From assembly GCF_018918185.1 (NCBI RefSeq), contig NZ_JAHLPZ010000006.1, forward strand, positions 124,001 through 188,000: a DNA stretch of 64,000 nucleotides. The letters are read 5' to 3'. Origin of the DNA: Eubacterium sp. MSJ-21. GTDB lineage: Bacteria > Bacillota > Clostridia > Lachnospirales > Lachnospiraceae. The translations under genes and the position numbers were made by a program. Shown piece by piece: positions 55,169 to 63,834 of this stretch (position 1 is the stretch's first letter; every line of letters begins with the position of its first letter). The notes beneath the pieces are model-generated. The model was not told the origin of the DNA and ran no database searches. It worked only from the letters and a program-made list of their open reading frames with translations.

Positions 55169-55296
55169 AACATATCGCTGACGCCAGCAATATGTTTTTT
55201 ACTATTAATTTCTTCAATTACTCTATCACATTCTCCTTTCATTTTTTGTCCGAAAGCATCACATCTGACCATTTTGCTGATGTCAGTAAAATGGTC
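55169..55296. repeat. Two related 28-30-bp palindromes
   Basis: AACATATCGCTGA-CG-CCAGCAATATGTT (55169-55196) and GACCATTTTGCTGA-TG-TCAGTAAAATGGTC (55267-55296) share a GCTGA-yG-yCAG core with different outer arms. The first is followed by TTTTTT on the plus strand, the second abuts the HTH gene stop. They may be terminators or binding sites for the neighbouring HTH protein. Confidence 0.5.
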
Positions 55297-55574
55297 TAGT
55301 GTTCTGTTTTGGTTATTTTGTCGTAATACGCTTTATACCTGTATATCGTCCTCTCGCTGACATTATTTCGTTTTGCAATCTCTACCATAGTCATTCCACT
55401 TTCATAACCGGCAACAAAATCATTGTAAATAGCCATCCATTTTGCATTGTGCTTCTGCCTTCCGCTTAATTTACGATTTTTATAATATTCCAGTTCTTCG
55501 CGCAGCTTGGCGTTTTCATTTTCTAATTCTTCAATTCTTTTTAATGCTTCCTCAAGTGTTATAACCTTCTCCAC
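55296..55574 (-). CDS. Small coiled-coil plus helix-turn-helix protein
   Basis: A 92-residue protein. GTG 55574 with GGAGGG 8 nt upstream is the start. Residues 5-35 form a Glu/Leu coiled coil (EEALKRIEELENENAKL), and the rest is a resolvase/transposase-like HTH (GMTMVEIAKRNNVSERTIYRYK). It resembles the DNA-binding part of Hin-type resolvases or IS orfA proteins, without a catalytic domain. A perfect promoter lies upstream. Probably a regulator carried by the mobile island. Confidence 0.75.
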   Translation of the reverse strand: MEKVITLEEALKRIEELENENAKLREELEYYKNRKLSGRQKHNAKWMAIYNDFVAGYESGMTMVEIAKRNNVSERTIYRYKAYYDKITKTEH

Positions 55575-55614
55575 TTCTTTGTCCCTCCGCTCATGTCATT
55601 TTCGTTTTGTCTAT

Positions 55615-55643
55615 ATTATATATTGCCATTCAGTATTCGTCAA
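55615..55643 (-). promoter_or_regulatory. Sigma-A promoter of the HTH gene
   Basis: Minus strand TTGACG (55638-55643), 17 bp, TATAAT (55615-55620). Confidence 0.8.
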
Positions 55644-55746
55644 TTTGATTTTGTCATACAGGAAGACTTTTCATATTCATTATGCAAGTAAAATGCCTCT
55701 GATACCTCCTTCCGTAAAAATGGGCATGAAAAAAGCACCAACCATT

Positions 55747-56285
55747 GTACCGACCCCCAAAAGTTAGACCAAAAATCTAATGATTAGGAGGTCGGTATTT
55801 TTATGGCAAAATATAGTTTTGAATTTAAAAAGAAAGTAGTTAATTCGTATTTAAATGGTGAAGGCAGTTTTAAATTTATAGCTGAAAAATATGAGATTCC
55901 CGCCTGCTCTAATGTAGAAAAGTGGGTTCAAAATTATAAAAACTTTGGCGATGAGGGGCTATTACGTTCACGAAAAAATGAATTGTATTCTTTCGAATAT
56001 AAGCTTCATGTGGTAGAGTTATATTTATCAAGTGAAATCTCATATCAAGATTTAGCACTGCAAGAAGGTATTACCAACCCCTGTATGATTACGAACTAGG
56101 TTAACCGCTTCCGAGTAGCTGGTCCTGATGCGTTGAGACCACATAAGAAAGGTCGAAAGAAAACATTGAATAAATCTGGTAATAATCCTAAAATAGTACC
56201 ATTAGAAGAATCTTCCGTTGACACAAGCGCCGAGCATGTAAAAGAACTGGAAGATGAACTTCTGAAGTTAAGAGTATCTTTGCAA
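55747..56285 (+). mobile_element. Decayed IS3-family (IS150-like) element
   Basis: The left end looks like a typical IS150-group inverted repeat (TGTACCGACCCCCAAAAGTT). It holds only orfA, with an in-frame stop, and no orfB (integrase). The right end is lost around 56275-56290, where it runs into the neighbouring minus-strand gene. It marks the island as recombination-active. Confidence 0.8.
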
Positions 56286-56297
56286 GAACGTTTTTGA
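55803..56297 (+). pseudogene. IS3-type transposase OrfA with amber stop, truncated
   Basis: The HTH protein MAKYSFEFKKKVVNSYLNGE with two HTH repeats is read to codon 98, where TAG (56097-56099) stands where Trp is usual. The same frame goes on (VNRFRVAGPDALRPHKKGRK, then VKELEDELLKLRV) and then leaves IS sequence (SLQERF, stop). So the element is dead: nonsense plus 3' deletion. RBS AGGAGG precedes the ATG. Confidence 0.85.
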
Positions 56298-56633
56298 TTT
56301 ATTAACAATATACTCATTTCTTTCCTTGTTATATGACGAAACAGACAACAGATTTAAAACACACTGTATTACTTTTATTTTGGCGTTCAAATCTAACTTA
56401 CCATATTGCGCGCTTAAACTAATACGCTCATTATATGGAACATTAGCTTCTGTCATAAAATAGTCTTCTATTGAAAGATAATCTATATCATATATTGAGT
56501 CGGAAATATAAGTATCAAGAGAAAGACCATCATAATGAGCTCCATAGCATCCTCGATTATCAATCTCAATTTTCTCCTCAACAAAATATTTGTCCCAAAA
56601 CGTTAATAGTTCATTTATTCTACTTTCAACCAT
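56268..56633 (-). CDS. Unknown 121-aa protein at the IS junction
   Basis: An acidic, Tyr/Asp-rich N-terminal half (YGAHYDGLSLDTYISDSIYD) and a helical C-terminal half (LNAKIKVIQCVLNLLSVSSY). Its last ~6 codons overlap the broken end of the IS element, so the true C-terminus may have been replaced. It is 42 bp after the nuclease gene at 56676 and on the same strand, so it may belong to that locus. No family recognised. Confidence 0.5.
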   Translation of the reverse strand: MVESRINELLTFWDKYFVEEKIEIDNRGCYGAHYDGLSLDTYISDSIYDIDYLSIEDYFMTEANVPYNERISLSAQYGKLDLNAKIKVIQCVLNLLSVSSYNKERNEYIVNKSKTFLQRYS

Positions 56634-56675
56634 TTTCCCACCTATACAAACATAATCCTCTCCCTCTGAAATAGT

Positions 56676-57206
56676 TTAATAAAATATAACTTCATCGTTA
56701 TTTTTTACCAACGCAAATCTAATCCCCAGGTTCTTAATCTGCGTAAGTTCTGACCATCTACTAGCCAACTCATTAGATTTATCTGTATATGGAACTGCAA
56801 CCATCGGAACAACTCCATCCATAAAATCACATCCTGTCATTAACTGGCCAATTGCTTCTCTCATAAGCGGATATTCTTGCCCACGCTTGTCATTCTTTCC
56901 TTTTTTACACTCTGCATAGATGACGCTACCATCCTTGCACTGTATATTTACATCACCTATTCCTAGCGTACTAGATATAACAACATGGCTAGTATAACCA
57001 TCCAATGAATACACACCTTGCCATCTTTCTGGTTCATCATCAACTTTCCTTAAGCCAACCTCATCCATAAAGCCAAAGATATCAAAATGAATTGTATTCT
57101 CTGTTTTTACATGAGCTCCATCAATAGAAACACTAAGGTCTTCTGTCGTTAATTCATTCTTAATATAGTACAAAGCCAGCCTCAGAATAACTTCAGCCTC
57201 TGTCAT
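56676..57206 (-). CDS. PD-(D/E)xK-like nuclease of the DUF262 locus
   Basis: A 176-residue protein. ATG 57206 has AGGAGG 8 nt upstream. The core IGDVNIQCKDGSVIYAECKKG gives D85, then E99-x-K101 at the end of the next strand, the PD-(D/E)xK pattern; EYPLMREAIGQLM is a following helix. This fold cuts DNA in many restriction and repair enzymes. It is the third gene of a run with two DUF262 genes, 18 nt after the second. I infer that it is the effector or a second nuclease of that system. No known named family is recognised. Confidence 0.65.
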   Translation of the reverse strand: MTEAEVILRLALYYIKNELTTEDLSVSIDGAHVKTENTIHFDIFGFMDEVGLRKVDDEPERWQGVYSLDGYTSHVVISSTLGIGDVNIQCKDGSVIYAECKKGKNDKRGQEYPLMREAIGQLMTGCDFMDGVVPMVAVPYTDKSNELASRWSELTQIKNLGIRFALVKNNDEVIFY

Positions 57207-57223
57207 ACTTCTTCCGCCTCCTG

Positions 57224-59161
57224 TCATATTCCACACGCATCAATCAAATACTTCAGCATTTCTTCCTCGTGCTTCTTATACATGGTTTCCTTCCAAAATA
57301 AACTTGCAACCTTATCGCCATTCTTTTCTGTAAGTTCACTCATGATACGCAGTTTGATACTTCCCTTGCTAATCATATCCTTGAAAGTACTCTTTTTTGC
57401 TTCCGGCGACATATTTGAAAACTTTGAATTAACATTACGCTGAATGATGCATAAATTACCAAACTGATCTACGCCATCCTTCCACTGTTCAAAGGTTCCC
57501 TCTGATGGATTCTGAGGATACCAGTGTTCAACCGAATTACGGAATTCAAATGTGAAATCAGTGTATTTTCTCTTACCTTCCCGGTCATAATACCAAAGCA
57601 AATAATCTAAGTAATTAAATACGATATGAGGTGTGTTTACTCCCATAGCATATATTCCATCTTTGCAAGCATTAAAGAAATTCTCCTTTACTGCCTCTAT
57701 TGCTATGTCCTCAGCTATAACATCAAACCTAGTAATATCATCATTTCTAACATGTTTGCAATTATCCTCTGATAACCAAATAAGAAGCTTTGTGATCCAG
57801 TGCATAACCTTTGGCGATGTATAGGAAACACGCAAAGCAGACTGTATCATTATATTTGTTTTTGTTCTCCAGTCATTGGTAGAATTCCATTCACCAGACT
57901 TAGTAAACTTAGAATTTCTATAGTAAGGTTTTTTCTTTGACTGCTGGCCTGATACGTAAAGACTCTTTAAGCTCCACTCACCATCAGCATTGTCGTTTGC
58001 GTATTCCCTTTTTACAATGTACTTATCAAACAAGTATCGTGTTCTTAAAAGACAAATAATAAATCTACGTGTAAATTCTTCTCTATTATCTGCTATCCTT
58101 CCTTCTTCAGTCACACCATAGGAAAACACTCTATTAAACGCATCAATTAACTTCTTATCATCTAAAAGCTCATCAGTGATCTTCGCATTTTCCTTTTCAT
58201 GTTTGATGTCATAAAGTGCAATAAACACCTTTAGAGTATGTAGTAAGAAATACGGAAATTCTATTATGCTCTCAAATCGAACACGAATATCTTCGTCTAT
58301 ATATCCCTCATCATCTTCAACCTTAAAGTCTTTGTCAATAATATCTTTTATGCTATGACCAACAGCTTCATCAGTATCTTGTTTCATGACCTTCTTATAT
58401 TTCAACCAGTTCATTGGTGGCATCCAATTCCAGTCACCGCTAAAAATAGCCTCTCGTACAGCGTTATTCTTGCTTACAAAATGCATCTGAACATAACCTG
58501 TCATATCACTACAGGCATCCCATATCTTAGCAAACACCCCTTTTTCAGCCTCATCATTTAAATAACTCATAAGTGTGGCCTTTAAAATATCATGCTGCTC
58601 TAACTGTTCGCCCCTGGTATTCATAATCTCAAAATAACGATTGAGATCGGTATTTTCTGGTAGTTCTATTCGATACACAATAACTTTTGCCAGCTTCTTC
58701 ATAAAGGATTCTGTATCAAAATCAGCCTTTTTCAGTTCATGCAATATTATCTTTATACCTCGTTGAATACCAAATTCAATTCTATCCATATCAAGCTTGC
58801 TACGATTTTCTTGCAACAACTCCTCTATATTTCTCAAGGTATAGTTTGACTTTTCTCTGCATGCAAATGTTAATGTTGGCTTTACTTTTTCTCCTAAGCA
58901 ATTCAATAATAAAAACAGTGATGTTAGTCTCTGCTGTCCATCTACAACCTCATATTTACCAGCCTGCTTTGATACAATTAGCGAACCCATATAGTAATTT
59001 GCATCCTCTGCAACATCCTGAATATCCTCAATCAACTGAACAAGCTGCTTATCCTCCCATGCATATGCACGCTGGTACAAAGGAATCGTGTATTCCATAT
59101 TGGTGTCAAATATATTGTTTGTCTCACCAATAATGTGAAGTTCCGTAACTAACTCGCTCAT
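57224..59161 (-). CDS. DUF262 + DUF1524-like HNH protein (GmrSD-type)
   Basis: A 645-residue protein. The N-terminal ParB-like DUF262 NTPase has IPLYQRAYAWEDKQLVQLIEDI, quoted as IPLYQRAYAWEDKQL (about 26-40), and EVVDGQQRLTSLFLL; FEIMNTRGEQLEQHDILKA is the conserved third motif. The C-terminal part has EHWYPQNPSEG then FGNLCIIQRNVNSKFSNMSP, the DUF1524/HNH pattern of GmrSD and SspE-type defence proteins. Relatives cut modified or phosphorothioate-context phage DNA, powered by nucleotide. It overlaps the upstream DUF262 gene by 4 nt. So it is the likely nuclease/NTPase core. Confidence 0.9.
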   Translation of the reverse strand: MSELVTELHIIGETNNIFDTNMEYTIPLYQRAYAWEDKQLVQLIEDIQDVAEDANYYMGSLIVSKQAGKYEVVDGQQRLTSLFLLLNCLGEKVKPTLTFACREKSNYTLRNIEELLQENRSKLDMDRIEFGIQRGIKIILHELKKADFDTESFMKKLAKVIVYRIELPENTDLNRYFEIMNTRGEQLEQHDILKATLMSYLNDEAEKGVFAKIWDACSDMTGYVQMHFVSKNNAVREAIFSGDWNWMPPMNWLKYKKVMKQDTDEAVGHSIKDIIDKDFKVEDDEGYIDEDIRVRFESIIEFPYFLLHTLKVFIALYDIKHEKENAKITDELLDDKKLIDAFNRVFSYGVTEEGRIADNREEFTRRFIICLLRTRYLFDKYIVKREYANDNADGEWSLKSLYVSGQQSKKKPYYRNSKFTKSGEWNSTNDWRTKTNIMIQSALRVSYTSPKVMHWITKLLIWLSEDNCKHVRNDDITRFDVIAEDIAIEAVKENFFNACKDGIYAMGVNTPHIVFNYLDYLLWYYDREGKRKYTDFTFEFRNSVEHWYPQNPSEGTFEQWKDGVDQFGNLCIIQRNVNSKFSNMSPEAKKSTFKDMISKGSIKLRIMSELTEKNGDKVASLFWKETMYKKHEEEMLKYLIDACGI

Positions 59162-60468
59162 TTGGCACCTCCATATCCATTTATTTCCTTAATTGCTTTA
59201 TATAAATCATTCCACTTTTCATTTGATGGACTATCCGGCTCTCGTCTAACCTTTATTTGCAAACCAGAGATTTCATTATGAATACGCGCAAAACTAATCT
59301 TAGAAAACATTGCAACTGTATTGGTATATCTTGAATTATCATCACCTATTGCGTATTTATTAATACTATCAAATCCCAAATTTTCCATATCAACACGAAG
59401 CATAAATGCCCATGAAAATAATTTCTTTACTGCCATTTCATCAAAATTATGAAACTTGTCGTAATAACACAATAGTGCACAATAAAACAAATTCTTTGTG
59501 TAACCAAATCCTGCAGAACCGAACTTCACCTTATCCATATCTTCTGGTGTTTCTACATCCTTACCCCCACAAATTACCAATTTAATATCTTTGAATCTTG
59601 GATTATTACAAATTTCAGATTTAATATCTCGTAATAGGTACATATAATGGTCCACCATTTCGAAGAAATCATTTCCTGCAATAAATGGCTCAGTTATCTG
59701 AAAATATGGCATAGCTCTACTAGCTCTTCTTGCATATGAATAAGAAGAACCTTCCGCTATACCTTTGTATGTATCTATTTCTTTTGCTGTAAATGGTCTG
59801 CTCTTGATTCCTCTAGACCAGTTCCAAATAGGAAACAAATATAAATCAAACAATTCACCTATTTGCTCTGTATCCTTAGCTTCCCATTTAGTTACAGCAT
59901 GTTCCATCTCATAAGGATACTTCTTCATTTCACGAAGATGATACGCTTTAAGAAGGTCATGAGGATCTAGCGCTTTGCCTCGTGTATTCTGTGAATCAAA
60001 AAGCTGAAAAGCCTCTGAAACCTTATCCACACAGATAACTACAACTTCCAATATTTCCTCGAATGCTTTGATAAATTCTTTCTTTGCTTTGTCACCCTTA
60101 AGCGAAAACCATTCTCTGATAAACCCGAAATTTCTATGAATGTTATATTGTGTAACCTTATTGGTAAAATCCTTTTCAAGAATTGAACAATGAAAACCTG
60201 GCTCAACACACTGCTTTAAGAGCACCAATGAAATGATTCTCTGCTGCCCATCTACAACATCATATTTTTCATCCTTTGTTTTATGCAGGATAATGGTGCC
60301 AATACGATACTTAAAATCTGTTCTATATCTATCCGCATCATTAATCGCATTTGTGATATCAGATAACAGTTCATCAATATTATGAATATCCCATTTGTAT
60401 GGCCTTTGATAATTAGGGATATCAAGTTTCATATTCAATAATTCATTTACACTTTCTATTTCAGCCAT
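59158..60468 (-). CDS. DUF262-only protein (GmrS-like)
   Basis: A 436-residue protein with DUF262 motifs IPNYQRPYKWDI (about 17-28), DVVDGQQRIISLVLL and LFDSQNTRGKALDPHDLLKAY. The C-terminal half is helical and has no HNH motif. So it likely supplies an NTPase/sensor role beside its HNH-bearing neighbour; such DUF262 pairs are seen in defence islands. The ribosome site is weak (GGTGGTGA). It begins 15 nt after the stop of an HNH-gene remnant, as if once the second gene of a longer operon. Confidence 0.88.
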   Translation of the reverse strand: MAEIESVNELLNMKLDIPNYQRPYKWDIHNIDELLSDITNAINDADRYRTDFKYRIGTIILHKTKDEKYDVVDGQQRIISLVLLKQCVEPGFHCSILEKDFTNKVTQYNIHRNFGFIREWFSLKGDKAKKEFIKAFEEILEVVVICVDKVSEAFQLFDSQNTRGKALDPHDLLKAYHLREMKKYPYEMEHAVTKWEAKDTEQIGELFDLYLFPIWNWSRGIKSRPFTAKEIDTYKGIAEGSSYSYARRASRAMPYFQITEPFIAGNDFFEMVDHYMYLLRDIKSEICNNPRFKDIKLVICGGKDVETPEDMDKVKFGSAGFGYTKNLFYCALLCYYDKFHNFDEMAVKKLFSWAFMLRVDMENLGFDSINKYAIGDDNSRYTNTVAMFSKISFARIHNEISGLQIKVRREPDSPSNEKWNDLYKAIKEINGYGGAK

Positions 60469-60483
60469 ATGTTCACCACCAAT

Positions 60484-60615
60484 CTACAAATGCTGATTCA
60501 GTACCAACTTCTGTTCCAAACCATTCTTGTATATGTATAACAATCTTCGCCTATCAAATGCCGGATTTGTGTCATGTATTATGCTATGATGATTCGGACA
60601 CACAATAAGCTGATT
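60484..60615 (-). pseudogene. C-terminal remnant of an HNH endonuclease
   Basis: A 43-residue open frame without start: NQLIVCPNHHSIIHDTNPAF, then YIYKNGLEQKLVLNQHL, stop. The C-P-N-H-H-x-x-x-H pattern is the end of an HNH domain. Upstream sequence is out of frame with it and belongs to an HTH gene. So a deletion fused two genes and removed most of the nuclease. Confidence 0.75.
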
Positions 60616-60695
60616 ACTTCGTTACAAATTGTCTGCACTCTTCTCACTGAAAGATTCCATTTTTCTGATGCTTCTTTGATTGTCATATACTCCAT
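60579..60695 (-). pseudogene. N-terminal remnant of an HTH regulator (38 codons)
   Basis: MEYMTIKEASEKWNLSVRRV, then QTICNE, is the start of an excisionase/MerR-like HTH protein common in Lachnospiraceae mobile elements. After NE the frame enters foreign sequence (VISLLCVRIIIA) and stops. The break is near 60615. Confidence 0.75.
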
Positions 60696-60745
60696 ATTAT
60701 TTACTCCATCAAATCATACAAAAATAACAATTTTACCCTAATGAT

Positions 60746-60765
60746 ATTATAGGCGTTGAAACGCC
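60746..60765 (-). promoter_or_regulatory. Palindrome beside a -10 box upstream of the DUF262 locus
   Basis: GGCGTT-GA-AACGCC (60752-60765) directly abuts TATAAT (60746-60751, minus strand). The palindrome fills the -35/-10 spacer, where a repressor or activator would act. It is the best promoter candidate for the DUF262 operon. Confidence 0.5.
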
Positions 60766-60833
60766 GAATATCCACCACTATTTTCATACCATCTGGCACA
60801 CAACTCATAACCTTCCCGCGCACTTCCTCCAAT

Positions 60834-60887
60834 AAAAAATACCTTTCAGCGAACAGTTAACCAACCTCGCCAAAAGGTATTTATTTT
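60834..60887 (-). terminator. Terminator between the methyltransferase gene and the island
   Basis: AAATACCTTTT pairs with GAAAGGTATTT, with T-runs on both sides, so it can serve both strands. It lies ~90 bp past the methyltransferase stop. Confidence 0.8.
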
Positions 60888-60977
60888 TAACACCTTATTC
60901 TATTTTCTGGTTTCATGCACATATTTTACAGGCCTATTTTCATAATATGTACTAGCAAAAACAGCCCTCAACCCCGC

Positions 60978-62411
60978 TTAAACTAGGCATTTCTTAGAGA
61001 GTAAACAAACGGTCTCCGCATGGCTCGTCCTCGGAAACTGGTCGACACAGCACACCTTATCCACATGGTATCCGCGGTGAATAATCGTCTCCAAGTCGCG
61101 TGCCAGCGAGGTCGGCTTGCAACTGATATAGACGATCTCTTCCACACCAAATGCAAGGATTTTCTCCAGTGCTTTCGGATGAATCCCGTCCCGTGGCGGA
61201 TCGACAATGATCAGATCCGGTTTCTCATCTACAAGGTCGATTGCCTTTAACACATCACCTGCGATGAATTCGCAGTTAGAAAGTCCATTTGCCTTCGCAT
61301 TTTCCTTCGCTGCCTCGACCGCTTCCTCCACGATTTCGATTCCGATCACTTTCTTCGAAACCGCTGCCATCATCTGTGCGATCGTACCGGTTCCGCTATA
61401 CAGATCGAACACGGTCTTGTCGCCATCGAGCTTCACGCTGCCCCGCATGATATAATCGCGTGCCTTTTCATACAGCACCTCGCAGCCACCTGTGTTTGTC
61501 TGGAAGAATGAAAACGGCGATATCTTGAATTTCAATCCAAGTATTTCCTCTTCGATGTAATCCTGTCCATACAGAAGCTCCATCCGATCACTCTGCACGA
61601 CATCGCCCAAAGCATCATTTTCCGTGTACAAAATACCTGCAATACTTCCCGTAAATGCATCGGACTTCTCTAATTCCAACAGCATTTCCACGAACTCCTG
61701 AAGCAGCTGTTTTACATCAAATCCATATGTGTCCCACTGTGTCGATGTTACCAGATTAATCAGGAACTGCCCATTTGCCCGCGACTGGCGCACAACCAGA
61801 TTCCGAAGGATTCCCTCGTGGCACATCCGATGAAAGAATGGCACATTTCGCCCCGAGAAAAATGCAAGTGTCGCCGTGAGTATGCGGCTCCAGTCTGCGC
61901 CAATGATCTCACATCCATCGACTGTCAGGATATCATAGAAGCTTCCCTTCTGATGTAATCCAAGTGCTAATGGACCATCCTTGTAGGCATCACCAAACGT
62001 GAATTCCATTTTGTTCCGATACGCGGTCTGGCTCGGTGAACCAAGGATTCCCTCCCACTCGTAATCCATCGAATTGGAATCCTCTGCCAGAAGCACGCGG
62101 TCAAGTAATGCTTTTACCATGTCCGCTTTCAGCTTCAGCTGATTGTCATACGACATCGTCTGGTAAGCGCATCCACCACACGCACCAAAATAAGGGCAGG
62201 TCGGCTCTACATCCTCCTGCGGACTCCGTTCTAAGACTTCCAGCACCTTGCCCTCTGCCATACCGCTTTTCTTCTTTGTTACCATGTATTTCACTTTCTG
62301 TCCCGGCAGGGCGCCCTTGATTGTCACCTTGCGCTCATCCACCTGAAAGCTTCCTTTGTTTGGGAAATCATAACGCTCGATGATTCCCTCGCATACATCA
62401 CCTTTTTTCAC
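60978..62411 (-). CDS. RNA uracil-C5 methyltransferase, RumA/RlmD family (paralogue 2)
   Basis: A 477-residue enzyme making 5-methyluridine in RNA. A TRAM domain (about 1-60) is followed by the iron-sulfur motif CPYFGACGGCAYQ. The methyltransferase domain has VFDLYSGTGTIAQM, FIAGDVLKAID, LIIVDPPRDGIHP and VYISCKPTSLARDL with the catalytic Cys; SHAETVCLL ends it. The start is GTG at 62411 with GAGGAG upstream. Unlike the paralogue at 23401 it keeps the TRAM domain. Two copies suggest two target uridines (for example U747 and U1939 types in 23S rRNA). Confidence 0.93.
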   Translation of the reverse strand: MKKGDVCEGIIERYDFPNKGSFQVDERKVTIKGALPGQKVKYMVTKKKSGMAEGKVLEVLERSPQEDVEPTCPYFGACGGCAYQTMSYDNQLKLKADMVKALLDRVLLAEDSNSMDYEWEGILGSPSQTAYRNKMEFTFGDAYKDGPLALGLHQKGSFYDILTVDGCEIIGADWSRILTATLAFFSGRNVPFFHRMCHEGILRNLVVRQSRANGQFLINLVTSTQWDTYGFDVKQLLQEFVEMLLELEKSDAFTGSIAGILYTENDALGDVVQSDRMELLYGQDYIEEEILGLKFKISPFSFFQTNTGGCEVLYEKARDYIMRGSVKLDGDKTVFDLYSGTGTIAQMMAAVSKKVIGIEIVEEAVEAAKENAKANGLSNCEFIAGDVLKAIDLVDEKPDLIIVDPPRDGIHPKALEKILAFGVEEIVYISCKPTSLARDLETIIHRGYHVDKVCCVDQFPRTSHAETVCLLSKKCLV

Positions 62412-62566
62412 TCGACTGTCTCCTCATTTTCGTTTATTCTCATATGATTGCGGAATACATAACTCAAAATGTATATTTCAAGATTGATTCATTCCATATA
62501 CAATGTATTGAGACTAAGAATTTCTAAATGTTCTGATTTACATATTCTAATAATGTGCCCCCATCA

Positions 62567-63124
62567 TCATTCGACATACCTTAATTCGTATGTCACTTCA
62601 TCTTCATCGTCGATTTCCATCACCATATATGTGTAATGATGATCCGCCTGCCGCGGCTTCGAAATGCTGCCCGGATTCAGGATCGTTACATCATCTGTCA
62701 CCAAACCGTGTATCTGACGACCCGCGCATGCATCCGCATACCTTTCTGCTTCCGCCGGATCCTCCTCCAGATATGGCACATGCGTGTGTCCATACATCGC
62801 GATATCGCAATCATTTTCCAATGCTGCAAACCGCAGCAGATCCAGCCGCATGTCCACCTGATACAGATGCCCGTGCGTTGCGAAGATACGATGTCCGCCA
62901 GCTTCGATCACATTTGCATTTAGAAGCTTCGCATCATAATCGGTATTTCCACGCACGATGTAGCATGGCACACCAGCCAGCGACTCAATCTCCCTCGCAT
63001 CGCCGACATCGCCCAGATGTATCAACATCTGGAATTCGCCGATTTCTTCCCGCACCTGCTCTATCGCAAGTTCCACATTCTCATTTCGCCCATGCGAATC
63101 ACTCATTATCAAAATCCGCAGCAT
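62567..63124 (-). CDS. YfcE/MJ0936-type metallophosphoesterase
   Basis: A 185-residue calcineurin-fold phosphodiesterase. Metal motifs: ILIMSDSHG at the start, IHLGDVGD, VRGNTDYD, ATHGHLY and YGHTHVPYL, then ILNPGS. Typical YfcE length. ATG 63124 has AAGGAGG upstream; the longer frame is not used. It is 70 bp downstream of rdgB on the same strand, a common pairing in Clostridia. Physiological substrate is not defined in the family. Confidence 0.94.
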   Translation of the reverse strand: MLRILIMSDSHGRNENVELAIEQVREEIGEFQMLIHLGDVGDAREIESLAGVPCYIVRGNTDYDAKLLNANVIEAGGHRIFATHGHLYQVDMRLDLLRFAALENDCDIAMYGHTHVPYLEEDPAEAERYADACAGRQIHGLVTDDVTILNPGSISKPRQADHHYTYMVMEIDDEDEVTYELRYVE

Positions 63125-63194
63125 AATTTCCTCCTTCTTGTAAAGTACCGTACCACATCCACTCTGCCATATATCGGCGGGTGGCGTCACTTCA

Positions 63195-63785
63195 TTACAG
63201 TACCTCGCGGATCATTTCCAAGGCACGTCCCCGATGACTAATCTTGTTCTTATCTTCCGGTGCCAGCTCCGCGGTCGTCTTTCCATACTCCGGCAGGAAG
63301 AAGATCGGATCATAGCCAAATCCATGTTCCCCGGCAGGCTGATGCGCGATCATACCCTCAATCACGCCCCGGCGTGTTGTCACCGTACCATCTGGAAATG
63401 CAGCCGCGATTGCGCATACGAACCGCGCTGTCCGCTCTTCCTCTTTCGCATCTGCAAGGGCATCAATAATCATCTGATTCTTGATGCTGTACGGCGTATC
63501 CTCGCCCTGCCATCTTGCAGAGTAAATGCCCGGCGCACCATCCATGTAATCAACTTCCAGACCACTGTCGTCGGCAAGAACCACGCAGCCTTCCGCTTCC
63601 TTTGTCTTGCTGATAGCTGTCGCTTTGATGATCGCATTCTCCTCAAAACTCTTGCCATCCTCCACGATGTCTATATCTATGCCTGCTTCCTTCATAGACA
63701 CAATTTCGTACCCACAATCCGCTAAGATCATGCGCACCTCCACCATCTTATTCGCATTACCGGTTGCAAAAATAATCTTCTTCAT
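63195..63785 (-). CDS. rdgB: XTP/dITP diphosphatase
   Basis: A 196-residue Ham1/RdgB house-cleaning enzyme that hydrolyses non-canonical purine triphosphates to monophosphates. The start IIFATGNANKMVEVRMIL, DIVEDGKSFEENAIIKA, LADDSGLEVDYMDGAPGIYSARW (in part ADDSGLEVDYMDGAPG) and FGYDPIFFLPE, then SHRGRAL, match the family throughout. The ATG has AAGGAG. It is followed by the yfcE-like gene, likely one transcript. A tandem pair of hairpins lies upstream. Confidence 0.97.
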   Translation of the reverse strand: MKKIIFATGNANKMVEVRMILADCGYEIVSMKEAGIDIDIVEDGKSFEENAIIKATAISKTKEAEGCVVLADDSGLEVDYMDGAPGIYSARWQGEDTPYSIKNQMIIDALADAKEEERTARFVCAIAAAFPDGTVTTRRGVIEGMIAHQPAGEHGFGYDPIFFLPEYGKTTAELAPEDKNKISHRGRALEMIREVL

Positions 63786-63834
63786 CTGCCTGTATCTCCT
63801 TTTTCCTTTTTTTTCTTCTCTAATTTATCTCTAA

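Noticed and set aside
55169-55182. Possible LexA box upstream of dinD
   Set aside because: GAACATAT is followed by CGCT rather than GTTC; it is part of a different palindrome.
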